Source: an uncultured Alphaproteobacteria bacterium (GTDB lineage Bacteria > Pseudomonadota > Alphaproteobacteria > HIMB59 > GCA-002718135). From it: DNA of 47,851 bases. Location: the NCBI GenBank assembly GCA_902518985.1, contig CABYIF010000006.1:1-47851 (forward strand), given 5' to 3'. The notes beneath the pieces are model-generated. The model had not been told where the DNA came from, made no database searches, and saw only the letters and a program-made list of their open reading frames with translations. Position numbers and translations under genes: made by a program. Shown in pieces: positions 19,074 through 28,940 of this stretch. Position 1 is the first letter of the stretch; each line of letters starts with the position of its first letter.

Positions 19074-19916
19074 TTGTCTCTTAGTTTTGTTTTTTTAATT
19101 ATTATATTTGCTGCGTTCTGTCATGCAGGATGGAGCACGATAGTTAAGAAGAGTGAAAATGGATTAGCAATGATGGGAATAACATCAATCATAGAAATAA
19201 TAATATTTTTTCCCTTAATATTTACAGTGCCATTCCCAACAACAAGTATCTGGTTTTTTATTTTTGCAACAACTTTTTTGCATGGATTATATCGCTACAG
19301 CGTAGTTAAATCTTATCAGTACGGAGATCTTTCATTTGTGTATCCAATTGCAAGGGGTGGCTCAGTTCTAATTATTGGATTAATAAGTATATTAATTTTA
19401 GGCGTTGATATCAACTTAGCAGGTATTCTAGGTATTATTTTAATTTGTTTAGGATTGTTTATGATATCTTTTTTAACAGCTAAAAAATTTAATAGGTTTG
19501 CCTTCATCATTGCCACCACAACAGCTAGTTTAATAGCAACCTATACAATCTTAGATGGGATAGCAGTTAGAAGAAGTGTAAACCCATTAACTTTTATATA
19601 TTGGATGCTGTTATTAAATGGGATACCGATGCTTATTTATGCTTTTTTTTCACAAACTGGTTTACGAAAAAAAAACAGTTACAAAGTGAAGGATGGGATA
19701 GTCGCTGGGGTTCTTGCTATTCTGGGATATGGGCTCGTGGTGTGGTCAATGCAGTTTATTGAAATTGCGTATGTCTCAAGTATTCGTGAAATAAGCATAG
19801 TATTGGCTACTCTTCTAAGTTTTTACTTATTAAAAGAGACAGATGCTCAAAAACGGGTAGTACCATCAATTACAATATGTATAGGCATTACAATTTTATA
19901 TTTTCAAATAACTTAA
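19074..19916 (+). CDS. EamA/DMT-family transporter
   Basis: About 10 TM; internal duplication typical of EamA; TTG start; divergent from phnA. Confidence 0.8.
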   Translation: MSLSFVFLIIIFAAFCHAGWSTIVKKSENGLAMMGITSIIEIIIFFPLIFTVPFPTTSIWFFIFATTFLHGLYRYSVVKSYQYGDLSFVYPIARGGSVLIIGLISILILGVDINLAGILGIILICLGLFMISFLTAKKFNRFAFIIATTTASLIATYTILDGIAVRRSVNPLTFIYWMLLLNGIPMLIYAFFSQTGLRKKNSYKVKDGIVAGVLAILGYGLVVWSMQFIEIAYVSSIREISIVLATLLSFYLLKETDAQKRVVPSITICIGITILYFQIT

Positions 19917-19968
19917 AAAATTACGAAAATCCTAGACTATTGATATTTTTTTTTCTATAGCCAAAAAA

Positions 19969-20130
19969 GTGGAAGAAAATATAGTAAAAGTAAGCCCAGA
20001 AACTGAAACTATTTGTTGCGATGGCGGTGAAGATGGTTTAGGACATCCGGCAGTTTATTATACCTTTAATAATGAAAATAAAATTGTTTGTGGTTATTGT
20101 GGTAAAATATTTATTAAAAAAGAAGAATAG
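19969..20130 (+). CDS. Zinc-finger (zf-CHCC, NDUFS6-like) small protein, 53 aa, absent from the ORF track
   Basis: GTG start; VEENIVKVSPETETICCDGGEDGLGHPAVYYTFNNENKIVCGYCGKIFIKKEE*. Confidence 0.75.
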   Translation: MEENIVKVSPETETICCDGGEDGLGHPAVYYTFNNENKIVCGYCGKIFIKKEE

Positions 20131-20132
20131 AA

Positions 20133-20486
20133 ATGTATAAAGAATCTTGGGGACTAAAAAGAATTTGTCCAATGTGTAGTAAACAATACTATGATCTTGG
20201 AAGAACAGAGCTTGAATGCCCTGAGTGTGGTAAAGAAATTGAAGTAACCACCATGACAAGACCAAGACGTGGAAGAAAACCAGGCAGTACAAATGCTGCA
20301 CCACTAACGAATCCTGTTCCTCCTAAACCTAAAGAAAAAGATGATGATCTTGATATTGAAAATTTAGATTTAGATAACAATGAAGATAATCTTGAGGATG
20401 ACACTGTTTTATTAGAAGATGAAACAGAAATTGACCCTGTCGTTGAAGGTATTAAGCCTAAAGAAGACGGTGAAGAAGAATATTAG
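20133..20486 (+). CDS. FYDLN acid-domain protein (TIGR02300-like)
   Basis: GLKRICPMCSKQYYDLGRTELECPECG plus long acidic tail. Confidence 0.9.
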   Translation: MYKESWGLKRICPMCSKQYYDLGRTELECPECGKEIEVTTMTRPRRGRKPGSTNAAPLTNPVPPKPKEKDDDLDIENLDLDNNEDNLEDDTVLLEDETEIDPVVEGIKPKEDGEEEY

Positions 20487-20511
20487 TACCTACTAGAAAT
20501 TTTAAATAATT

Positions 20512-21750
20512 ATGTTTCCTATTTTACAAAAGACTTGGGCGCTTTTTTTTGGCTTTGGAATTATTTGTCTTGGACATGGTCTTCAAGGAACCCTAATTGG
20601 TGTAAGGTCTGTAATTGAAGGATTTAGTTTTATATCTGCAGGTCTTATTATTGCTGGATATTATGTAGGTTATTTAACAGGCGCATTAACTATTCCTATT
20701 TTTTTACAGAGAGTAGGACATATTAGAGTATTTGCTGCGCTAGCCTCACTTGCTTCCATTGCTATATTACTTCATTCAATATTTGTTCATCCTCACTCAT
20801 GGTTCTTTATTAGGATTATGACAGGAGTTAGTTTGTCAGGAATTTATGTAATCATGGAAAGCTGGTTGAATGATAGATCAACAAATCAAACAAGGGGACA
20901 ATTGTTATCAATTTATATGATTGTAACATTTGTATTCGTAGGTGCTGGACAATTTTTATTAAATTTAAGTGATCCAGCAAAAGTAGATTTATTTATTTTA
21001 GTTTCTGTACTTCTTTCTTTTGCATTATTGCCTATCTTACTTACAATTACTGAACAACCTAATACAACAAATCCTAAATATTTTTCTCTAAAAGAATTTT
21101 ATAAAGTTTCTCCATTTGGGTTTGTTGGTGCGTTGGCAACTGGACTATCTCATAGCGCAGTCTTTGGATATGGGGCCATATATGCAACATCAATTAATTT
21201 AAGCTTATTTCAGGTATCTTTATATATGACAATAATCTCCTCATTCGGTGCAATAGTTCAATGGCCAATTGGATACCTATCAGATAGGATTGATAGACGG
21301 GTAATTCTCATTGGAACAACTTTTGCAGCTGCAGGACTAAGTCTTATTTTTATTTTTGCAACTTTTTTACCAATTACGATATTTTTTGTAATGACTGCTT
21401 TGTTTTCATGTGCCTGCCTTCCGATGTATTCATTAGCTGTAGCTCACACAAATGATTTTTTACAACCAGATGAAATTGTCTCTGCAAGTGCTACTTTCAG
21501 TATAATTATTGGTATAGCTTCAATCATTGGTCCTTTAGCAGTATCAGGTTTTATGCAAATCCTTGGTCCTACTGGATATTTTATTTACTTATTTTTCATT
21601 CACAGTGCTCTAGGTTTATTTGGATTATACAGAATGACACAAAGGACTAAACCAAGAGACCTTGAATCACAATATACACCATTACCTAGAAATATTAGTC
21701 CTGCAGGTATGGAAATGAACCCTGTTACCGAGCCAACTGACGAGGAGTAA
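20512..21750 (+). CDS. MFS transporter
   Basis: 12-TM pattern; GYLSDRIDRR loop. Confidence 0.85.
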   Translation: MFPILQKTWALFFGFGIICLGHGLQGTLIGVRSVIEGFSFISAGLIIAGYYVGYLTGALTIPIFLQRVGHIRVFAALASLASIAILLHSIFVHPHSWFFIRIMTGVSLSGIYVIMESWLNDRSTNQTRGQLLSIYMIVTFVFVGAGQFLLNLSDPAKVDLFILVSVLLSFALLPILLTITEQPNTTNPKYFSLKEFYKVSPFGFVGALATGLSHSAVFGYGAIYATSINLSLFQVSLYMTIISSFGAIVQWPIGYLSDRIDRRVILIGTTFAAAGLSLIFIFATFLPITIFFVMTALFSCACLPMYSLAVAHTNDFLQPDEIVSASATFSIIIGIASIIGPLAVSGFMQILGPTGYFIYLFFIHSALGLFGLYRMTQRTKPRDLESQYTPLPRNISPAGMEMNPVTEPTDEE

Positions 21751-22330
21751 TCTTTTTGAAAACTCTATAAAGCAATAATAAAATTATTATTCCCATATAT
21801 ATTGCTGGTTCACTTTTGTTTGCTCTAACTAGCATATAAAAATGCATACTGGATAAAATTGCTGCTGGGTAAATTAAGTAATGAAGTTTTTTCCATAAGT
21901 TAAATCCTAGTTTTTTTACCATGCTATTTGTAGAGGTTACTGCGAGAGGTATAAGAAATAAAAAACTTATAAACCCGAAAGTTATAAATGGTCTTTTAAT
22001 GATATCTTTTATGATGAATTGTAAATCAAGAAAATGATCTAAAAAAATATAAGTCGAAAAGTGAAGTGATACATAATAAAAAGCAAAAAGCCCTATCATT
22101 CTTCTAAAAGTTGTTATGGATTTGAACGCTTTAATATGTGCTATTGAGGATATAACTAGTGTTAGTATTATTAGTCTTAATGCCATTAAACCAAACTCAT
22201 CCATTATCCTTTCAATTGGATTAACTCCTAAATTGCCATTAATAAATTGGTAAACCCAAAGAATACTTGGAAATAAAATTAGTAAAAATATGAAAGGCTT
22301 ACTATGATCAAAAATTTTTTTTGAAAACAT
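21725..22330 (-). CDS. msrQ: MsrQ-like heme-binding membrane subunit
   Basis: Six-TM ferric-reductase-like protein (KAFKSITTFRRMIGLFAFYYVSLHFSTYIFLDH; WKKLHYLIYPAAILSSMHF) adjacent to msrP. Confidence 0.88.
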   Translation of the reverse strand: MFSKKIFDHSKPFIFLLILFPSILWVYQFINGNLGVNPIERIMDEFGLMALRLIILTLVISSIAHIKAFKSITTFRRMIGLFAFYYVSLHFSTYIFLDHFLDLQFIIKDIIKRPFITFGFISFLFLIPLAVTSTNSMVKKLGFNLWKKLHYLIYPAAILSSMHFYMLVRANKSEPAIYMGIIILLLLYRVFKKITPRQLAR

Positions 22331-22333
22331 TTG

Positions 22334-23251
22334 TTAATAAAATTTTTTTAAATCTAAATCTTTGTAAAGATGTGCAACTTCCTCTTGATATCCATTAAAC
22401 ATTAAAGTCTCTCTTCTTTTGAATTCTCCAATTCTTCTTTCAGTTGATTGACTCCATCTAGGATGATCTACACCTGGATTAACATTAGCGTAAAAACCAT
22501 ATTCCCAAGGAGCAAGAGTTTCCCAGGAGGTTTCAGGTTGTTTATCTAAAAACCTAATTTCTACAATTGATTTAATTGATTTAAAGCCATACTTCCAAGG
22601 AACAACCAATCTTATAGGAGCACCATTTTGATTAGGCATCTCGTGTCCATATAAACCAGTTGCTAATATTGTTAATGGATTCATAGCTTCATCCATTCGC
22701 AGTCCTTCTCTATATGGCCAAATAATTGTTCTTTTATTTTGTCCTGGCATTTCTTCAGGTCTAAATACAGTTACAAATTGAATATATTTTGCCGAACTTA
22801 AAGGTTCGGCCATTTTTATAAGTTCAGATAATTGAAAGCCTTGCCAAGGAATAACCATAGACCACGCCTCAACACATCTTAATCGATATACTCTATCTTC
22901 TATTGTGACATTTGATAAAATTTTTTCTAAATCAAATGTTTGAGGTTTTTTTACTAAACCATCAATTTTTATTGACCATGGGTTAGGATTAAAATTTCCT
23001 GAGTTTAAATGCGGATGTTTTTTATGTGTGCCAAATTCGTAAAAATTATTATAAGTTGTGATTTCTTCATAAGAATTAAGTTTATCATTCTCGCTTAAAT
23101 ATTTATTGTAAATTGAAGTATCATTATCATGATTAGCGAAGGCCGAGAATGATACTGTTGCCAATAAAGCACTTGCTAATGAACCCTTGATGAACTTTCG
23201 TCTATTTAGGTAAGTTTTGTAGGGTGTAATCTCAGAACTTAAAATCTTCAT
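22334..23251 (-). CDS. msrP: MsrP protein-methionine-sulfoxide reductase catalytic subunit
   Basis: Tat signal NRRKFIKGS; YRLRCVEAWSMVIPWQGF; GLRMDEAMNPLTILATGLYG. Confidence 0.93.
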   Translation of the reverse strand: MKILSSEITPYKTYLNRRKFIKGSLASALLATVSFSAFANHDNDTSIYNKYLSENDKLNSYEEITTYNNFYEFGTHKKHPHLNSGNFNPNPWSIKIDGLVKKPQTFDLEKILSNVTIEDRVYRLRCVEAWSMVIPWQGFQLSELIKMAEPLSSAKYIQFVTVFRPEEMPGQNKRTIIWPYREGLRMDEAMNPLTILATGLYGHEMPNQNGAPIRLVVPWKYGFKSIKSIVEIRFLDKQPETSWETLAPWEYGFYANVNPGVDHPRWSQSTERRIGEFKRRETLMFNGYQEEVAHLYKDLDLKKFY

Positions 23252-23337
23252 AATTTGAATATATATTAATAAATCTGAAATTGTAGTAATGTTAAGAACA
23301 TCTTTATCAAATCCATTTAAATTGTTAGTGTAAATCT

Positions 23338-25128
23338 ATGAAAAATCTATCGATCATAATACTTAGTGTTTTATTATTTTTAACGCCTATAAAATTTGCC
23401 AATGCAGATAAAGTCCATGGTATTGCAATGCATGGAACGCCAAAATATAACAGTAATTTTACACATTTAGATTATGTAAACCCTAATGCACCCAAGGGGG
23501 GTTCAGTAAAATTTGGATCATATGGTTCTTTCGACAATTTAAATAGAGTTGCCTTTAAGGGTTCTAAAGCTGCTGGCCTTGGTTATGTTAATGATACATT
23601 AATGAGGAGAGTGTGGGATGAAGCATTTTCTCTATATGGATTAATAGCTGAGAAGGTGGAATTACCTGCAGATAGATCTTCAATAACTTTTTATCTAAAT
23701 CCAAATGCAACTTTCCATGATGGTTCATTAATAACACGGAATGATGTTTTGTTTAGTCTAGAAACATTTCAAACTAAAGGTACTCCTAATCAGAAAAAAA
23801 CTTATGGAAAAGTTGTGAGAACTGAATTGATTGGAAATAATGGAATAAAAATGATTTTTGAAAATAATGAAGATAAAGAATTACCTCTTATTATTGCAGG
23901 CTTTTTACCAATCATTCCCAAAAAATTTTATGAAAATCTTGATGTCACAAAAACATTTTTAGATATACCGTTAGGAAGTGGCCCGTACAAAATTGATAGT
24001 CTCGATCCAGGACGTCAAATTAAATACAAGCGTGTAGAAGATTACTGGGCAAAAGATTTACCTGTGAATAAAGGTCTCTATAATTTTGATACAATTATTT
24101 ATGATTATTACAAGGATTCAAATGTGTTGGTTGAGGCTTTTAAAGTAGGCGAATATGACTTTAGAAGAGAATATAATGTTAAACGTTGGTTATCAGAATA
24201 CGATTTCAAAGCTGTTCAAAATGGTGATGTAATACTTACAGAAATGAATAATGATAGGCCGGTTGGAATGAATGGTCTCGTTATGAATACTAGACGTGAC
24301 ATATTTAATAACAGAAATGTCAGACTTGCCTTAAGTTATGCCTATGATCATGAATGGATAAACAAAACAATATATCAAAATGCATATGTGAGAACAGATA
24401 GTTATTTTGATAATTCACCATTAGCATCTTCAAACTTACCCTCTAAAAATGAATTGGAATTATTAAATGTATGGAAAGATGAAATTCCTGCAGAAGTATT
24501 TACGGAAACATTTACTCCTCCTACAACAGATGGAAGTGGTAACGATCGAAAAAATTTATTGAAGGCAAAAGAGATACTCGAAAAAGAGGGATGGTTTGTT
24601 GAAAATGGTAAACTTTTTAAAGATGATAAGGAATTCAAGTTTGAGTTCTTGATTGTCAGCCCATCTGATGAAAAAATTGCATTAGCATATCAAAGTAATT
24701 TAAAAAAACTTGGTATTACCATGGATGTAAGGACTGTTGATTCATCTCAGTATCAAGAACGTCTGTTAAGTTATGATTATGATATGATCAAAAGATACTG
24801 GGGAGTCAGTTTAAGTCCAGGAAATGAGCAACAATTCTATTGGGGGTCAGAAGTTGGTCAAAAAGATGGAAGCAGAAATTATCCTGGAATTAATAGTAAA
24901 GCTGTTGATGGATTAATCGAAAAACTAATTAGTGCAACAAATAGAGAAGAATTAACAACTGCAATTCATGCACTTGATAGAGTATTGTTATGGGGTCATT
25001 ATGTAATTCCTCTTTATCATAGTAACAAAGACAGAATTGCTTATTGGGATTTTTTTGAATATCCTGATGAGATTCCACTTTACGGAATTGTAATTGAATC
25101 TTGGTGGGTTAATAAAGATAAGCAATAA
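23338..25128 (+). CDS. Extracellular solute-binding protein family 5, YejA-like
   Basis: Signal peptide; HGIAMHGTPKY, YVNPNAPKGGSVKFGSYGSFDNLN. Confidence 0.9.
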   Translation: MKNLSIIILSVLLFLTPIKFANADKVHGIAMHGTPKYNSNFTHLDYVNPNAPKGGSVKFGSYGSFDNLNRVAFKGSKAAGLGYVNDTLMRRVWDEAFSLYGLIAEKVELPADRSSITFYLNPNATFHDGSLITRNDVLFSLETFQTKGTPNQKKTYGKVVRTELIGNNGIKMIFENNEDKELPLIIAGFLPIIPKKFYENLDVTKTFLDIPLGSGPYKIDSLDPGRQIKYKRVEDYWAKDLPVNKGLYNFDTIIYDYYKDSNVLVEAFKVGEYDFRREYNVKRWLSEYDFKAVQNGDVILTEMNNDRPVGMNGLVMNTRRDIFNNRNVRLALSYAYDHEWINKTIYQNAYVRTDSYFDNSPLASSNLPSKNELELLNVWKDEIPAEVFTETFTPPTTDGSGNDRKNLLKAKEILEKEGWFVENGKLFKDDKEFKFEFLIVSPSDEKIALAYQSNLKKLGITMDVRTVDSSQYQERLLSYDYDMIKRYWGVSLSPGNEQQFYWGSEVGQKDGSRNYPGINSKAVDGLIEKLISATNREELTTAIHALDRVLLWGHYVIPLYHSNKDRIAYWDFFEYPDEIPLYGIVIESWWVNKDKQ

Positions 25129-25149
25129 AATAATTTAATCAAAATTTGA

Positions 25150-26034
25150 ATGAGTCATACAAGAGCTAATATACTGATGTTAATTGCCTCACTTATTTGG
25201 GGTACTGCTTTTGTAAGCCAAACTACAGGAATGGGAACCATAGGCCCTTTTACTTTTAGCTTTGGAAGATTTTTTTTTGCTTTTTTAACAGTAATTCCAT
25301 TTGCAATTTATTTGGAACAGAAAAATGTTTTAAAAATATTAAATGATAGAAAAAAAGTTTATCTTTGTTTGGCTACAGGTTTTTTTCTTTTTGTAGGTAT
25401 GGGTCTACAACAATATGCTTTACAAAAATCTTTGATATCGAATGCTGCTTTTCTCAGCACTCTTTATGTTCCCTTTGTTGGTATAATTTCAAGATTTATA
25501 ATAAAAAAACAAGTACATTGGATTATCTGGATTGCTATTTTACTTTGTTTATATGGTTCATATCTTTTATCCTCTAATCAATCAGTTGAAATTCAACAAT
25601 CAGATTCACTCTTGTTTATAGCTGCTTTATTTTTTGCCTTACATATTATTTGTATTGATATTTTTATGAAAGAACTTAACAGTCCTTTTTTATTTGGAAG
25701 TATTCAGTATTTAATTGTTTTTATTTTATCTATGATCTTGGCTTTTATATGGGAGGAACCAAAACTCTCAAATATGCAAATTGAATGGTTTGAAATTTTA
25801 TACACTGGAATTTTTTCAGCTGGTATTGGATATACACTTCAAATTATTGCTCAATATAAAGCTAATCCTGCTCCAGCTGCTATTATTTTATCAATGGAGT
25901 CAGTCTTTGCTGCATTTGCAGGTTGGATACTTTTAAATCAAGTTTTAGACACACAAAAAATACTTGGATGCCTTGCAATATTTATTGGAGTCATTATAGT
26001 ACAACTTGTACCAATAATAATTAAACAAAAATGA
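25150..26034 (+). CDS. EamA/DMT-family transporter
   Basis: 10-TM; LIASLIWGTAFVSQ; SMESVFAAFAGWILLNQ. Confidence 0.9.
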   Translation: MSHTRANILMLIASLIWGTAFVSQTTGMGTIGPFTFSFGRFFFAFLTVIPFAIYLEQKNVLKILNDRKKVYLCLATGFFLFVGMGLQQYALQKSLISNAAFLSTLYVPFVGIISRFIIKKQVHWIIWIAILLCLYGSYLLSSNQSVEIQQSDSLLFIAALFFALHIICIDIFMKELNSPFLFGSIQYLIVFILSMILAFIWEEPKLSNMQIEWFEILYTGIFSAGIGYTLQIIAQYKANPAPAAIILSMESVFAAFAGWILLNQVLDTQKILGCLAIFIGVIIVQLVPIIIKQK

Positions 26035-27005
26035 GTGATAAATTAGACGTAGTTGGAATTGGAAATGCCATGGTAGATGCCATAATTCCTTCCAATCAAA
26101 GCGAGATTGAAAAACATAAAATTAACAGAGATTCAATGAATCTTATTGATGAAAATTTAAAAAATAATTTACATGAAAGTTATTCTATCAGAGAAATGGC
26201 AGGTGGGGGTTCACTTGGTAACTCCATGTTTGGTATCACCTCTTTTGGTGGCAATGGAAGTTTTATTGGAAAAATTAAAAATGATGAAGTAGGAATTTTT
26301 CTTCAAAAAGATATGGTCAGAGAAGGTTTACAATTTCCCTTAGGGTTCACTTCGCCAGATATTTCTACAGGATGTTGCACAATTTTTGTTGAGGAAGATG
26401 GGACGAGAACAATGTGTACATTTTTAGGAGCAGGAACATTGATCGGACCAGATGATATTAATGATCAGCACATAAAAAATCATAAAATAGCTTATTTAGA
26501 AGGTTACTTGTGGGATAATGAAAATGCAAAAAAGGCAATGAAAAAAATGGTTGATATTTGTAAAGCAGATAATCAACAAATTGCTTTTACTTTGTCAGAT
26601 TTATTTTGTGTTGATAGGCATAGAGATTCTTTCAAAGAATTAATTGAGAATGATGTAGATATTCTTTTTGCTAATGAGGATGAAATTAAAGCTCAATCTG
26701 AAGAATCAAACTTTGACAATGCTATAGAATATGCAAAATCTTTAAAAATGACAGTAGCTATTACAAGGGCAGAGAAGGGCTCAGTTATTATAGAAAAGGA
26801 TAACGTAGTTGAGATAAATCCAATTCAAGTAGACAAAGTTGTTGATACAACTGGAGCTGGAGATCTTTATGCGGCTGGATTGTTGTTTGGTATTGCCAGA
26901 GAAAAAGACATTTCTACTTGTGGAAATTATGCCAGTATAGCTGCAGCGGAAATCATTTCACATTATGGTGCAAGACCTCTAGTGAAATTATCTAATTTAA
27001 TTTAG
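26031..27005 (+). CDS. PfkB-family sugar/nucleoside kinase (adenosine kinase-like)
   Basis: GGSLGNSMFGI and DTTGAGDLYAAGLLFG; 4-bp overlap with preceding gene. Confidence 0.85.
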   Translation: MSDKLDVVGIGNAMVDAIIPSNQSEIEKHKINRDSMNLIDENLKNNLHESYSIREMAGGGSLGNSMFGITSFGGNGSFIGKIKNDEVGIFLQKDMVREGLQFPLGFTSPDISTGCCTIFVEEDGTRTMCTFLGAGTLIGPDDINDQHIKNHKIAYLEGYLWDNENAKKAMKKMVDICKADNQQIAFTLSDLFCVDRHRDSFKELIENDVDILFANEDEIKAQSEESNFDNAIEYAKSLKMTVAITRAEKGSVIIEKDNVVEINPIQVDKVVDTTGAGDLYAAGLLFGIAREKDISTCGNYASIAAAEIISHYGARPLVKLSNLI

Positions 27006-27972
27006 CTAATAACTTAGCTTTATTTTCTTCATCACAAAAAGAATATTTTATTGCATTATGGGTAAGTGAAGTTAGTTCATTTTTATTTAAACCCAAATCT
27101 TCCATAACTTTGTATTCACCACTTATTGTTGCGTTAAAAAAAGGAGGGTCATCTGAATTGACTGTAACTTTTACTCCTCGATCAAATAATGTTTTCACAG
27201 GATGATCTTGATAATCTTGATAAATTTTTGTTGCAATATTGCTCGTAGGACAAGTTTCTAAAACAATATCTTTATCGATTATTTCTTTTACTAAATCTGG
27301 ATCCTCTATTGATCGAACACCATGACCTAATCTTGTTGGATGGAGAAGCTTAATAGCATTTCTTATATTTTCTGGACCATCCCATTCACCTGCATGAACA
27401 GTGATTGGAAAATTTTCTTTTTTTAACATATCAAATGTCTCAACAAATAAACTTGGAGGAAAGTGGAGTTCATCTCCTGCCAAACCAAAACCAACTAAAC
27501 ATGGATGTGGGTTATTTAAAACTTCCTCTGCTGTTCCTTTTACTGATTCTGCTCCTAAGTGTCTAATCCCGTTCATTATAAAACGAGATACTATACCGTG
27601 ATTTTCTTCTGCTTTTTTTGAAGCTTCATGGACACCTTCAATAAATGAATGGTAAGTCATGCCTTTTGCTTTTGCGTGAGTAGACGAAATCATAGCCTCG
27701 ACATAAAGAACATTATTAGCAGCACATTCTTTCAAATATTCATAAGTTAATTCAAAATAATCTTCTGGTGTATGAATGACTGATGTTACAATGTCATATT
27801 TTTTAATAAAATCATAAAAGTCATCCCATTGATAAGCATATTTAGAGCCAAAAAATTCATTAGATATTTCATGGTTGTTGCGCTTAGCAAATTTTTTACA
27901 GAGATCTGGAGTAATAGTTGCCTCTAAATGAACATGAATTTCTGCTTTTTTAACTGTATTAAAAATATTCAT
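26992..27972 (-). CDS. add: Adenosine deaminase
   Basis: KAEIHVHLEATI, VHAGEW, RLGHGVRS, ETCPTSN, VNSDDPPFF; start moved from 28101 to 27972. Confidence 0.9.
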   Translation of the reverse strand: MNIFNTVKKAEIHVHLEATITPDLCKKFAKRNNHEISNEFFGSKYAYQWDDFYDFIKKYDIVTSVIHTPEDYFELTYEYLKECAANNVLYVEAMISSTHAKAKGMTYHSFIEGVHEASKKAEENHGIVSRFIMNGIRHLGAESVKGTAEEVLNNPHPCLVGFGLAGDELHFPPSLFVETFDMLKKENFPITVHAGEWDGPENIRNAIKLLHPTRLGHGVRSIEDPDLVKEIIDKDIVLETCPTSNIATKIYQDYQDHPVKTLFDRGVKVTVNSDDPPFFNATISGEYKVMEDLGLNKNELTSLTHNAIKYSFCDEENKAKLLAKLN

Positions 27973-28001
27973 ATAATTAAAATTACCTATATAATAATAA
28001 T

Positions 28002-28919
28002 ATGGAAGCAAGAATAAATAGAAGAAAATTTGTTGTTGGAGCAAGTTGCTCTTTATGTGGGTCTTTAATTTTACCATCTTGTACACAAGTTCCATTAACA
28101 AATAGAAATCAGCTAAACTTATATGATAGTAACTTACCTATTGTTATTTTTCAGGGTAGTGTTGGAGGTATTCCAATTCCAAAAGTCTATGCAAATGAAA
28201 AATCATTGAACAAAGAAATTGATAAAGTGTATAACAAATTTCTATCAAAAGCTAAGGAAGATAAAGTTCTATTAGATAATACAGATGAATCAAAAAAACT
28301 TGAAGAAATAGGAATAGAAATCTATAGTTCTATTAATAAGTATTACATAAATAATGGAGAAAAAAATCCAGTTGATGGATTTAATTGGAAATTTGCTCTT
28401 ATAGAATCAGAAACTAAGAATGCTTGGTGTATGCCTGGGGGCAAAATAGCTTTTTATACAGGAATTCTTCCTGTTTGCAAAAATGATGATGGGATTGCTG
28501 CTGTAATGGGTCATGAAATTGCTCATGCTTTTGCTAGACATACTGTTGAAAAACTAACACAGTCATCTATGATCCAAATGGCAACTATAGGAATTTCAAA
28601 TAGTCGATATGCAGAATTATTAAATAAATCCTATAGATTAGGTAACGTTGGAGGCAACGTATACAATTCAGTTGTAAAGTATGGAATTTTTTTACCATTT
28701 AGCAGAACTATGGAAAGTGAAGCTGATTACCTTGGTATGGGGTTTATGAATCTAGCTGGTTTCAATATAAAAGAGCCGTCTTTATTATGGCAAAGAATGA
28801 TGGCAGACAAGGAGGGTAAAATGCCAGAATTCATGGGATCTCATCCAAGTCCAGAAAATAGATCAAAAAAATTCTTGGAATGGGAAAATGAAATAATAGA
28901 TAAATTTCCAAGGGTTTGA
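28002..28919 (+). CDS. M48-family metallopeptidase, Tat/lipoprotein-like N-terminus
   Basis: NRRKFVVGASCSLCGSLILPSC; MGHEIAHAFARHTVEK. Confidence 0.92.
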   Translation: MEARINRRKFVVGASCSLCGSLILPSCTQVPLTNRNQLNLYDSNLPIVIFQGSVGGIPIPKVYANEKSLNKEIDKVYNKFLSKAKEDKVLLDNTDESKKLEEIGIEIYSSINKYYINNGEKNPVDGFNWKFALIESETKNAWCMPGGKIAFYTGILPVCKNDDGIAAVMGHEIAHAFARHTVEKLTQSSMIQMATIGISNSRYAELLNKSYRLGNVGGNVYNSVVKYGIFLPFSRTMESEADYLGMGFMNLAGFNIKEPSLLWQRMMADKEGKMPEFMGSHPSPENRSKKFLEWENEIIDKFPRV

Positions 28920-28940
28920 TTTATAGTATATGTATAAATA

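Noticed and set aside
20038-20404. Minus-strand ORFs 20038-20304 and 20189-20404
   Set aside because: Antisense to the zf-CHCC and FYDLN genes, which have clear family motifs; Ser/Leu-rich shadow frames.
27973-28101. N-terminal extension of adenosine deaminase
   Set aside because: Overlaps the divergent M48 peptidase start; the ADA motif KAEIHVHLEA fits a start at 27972.
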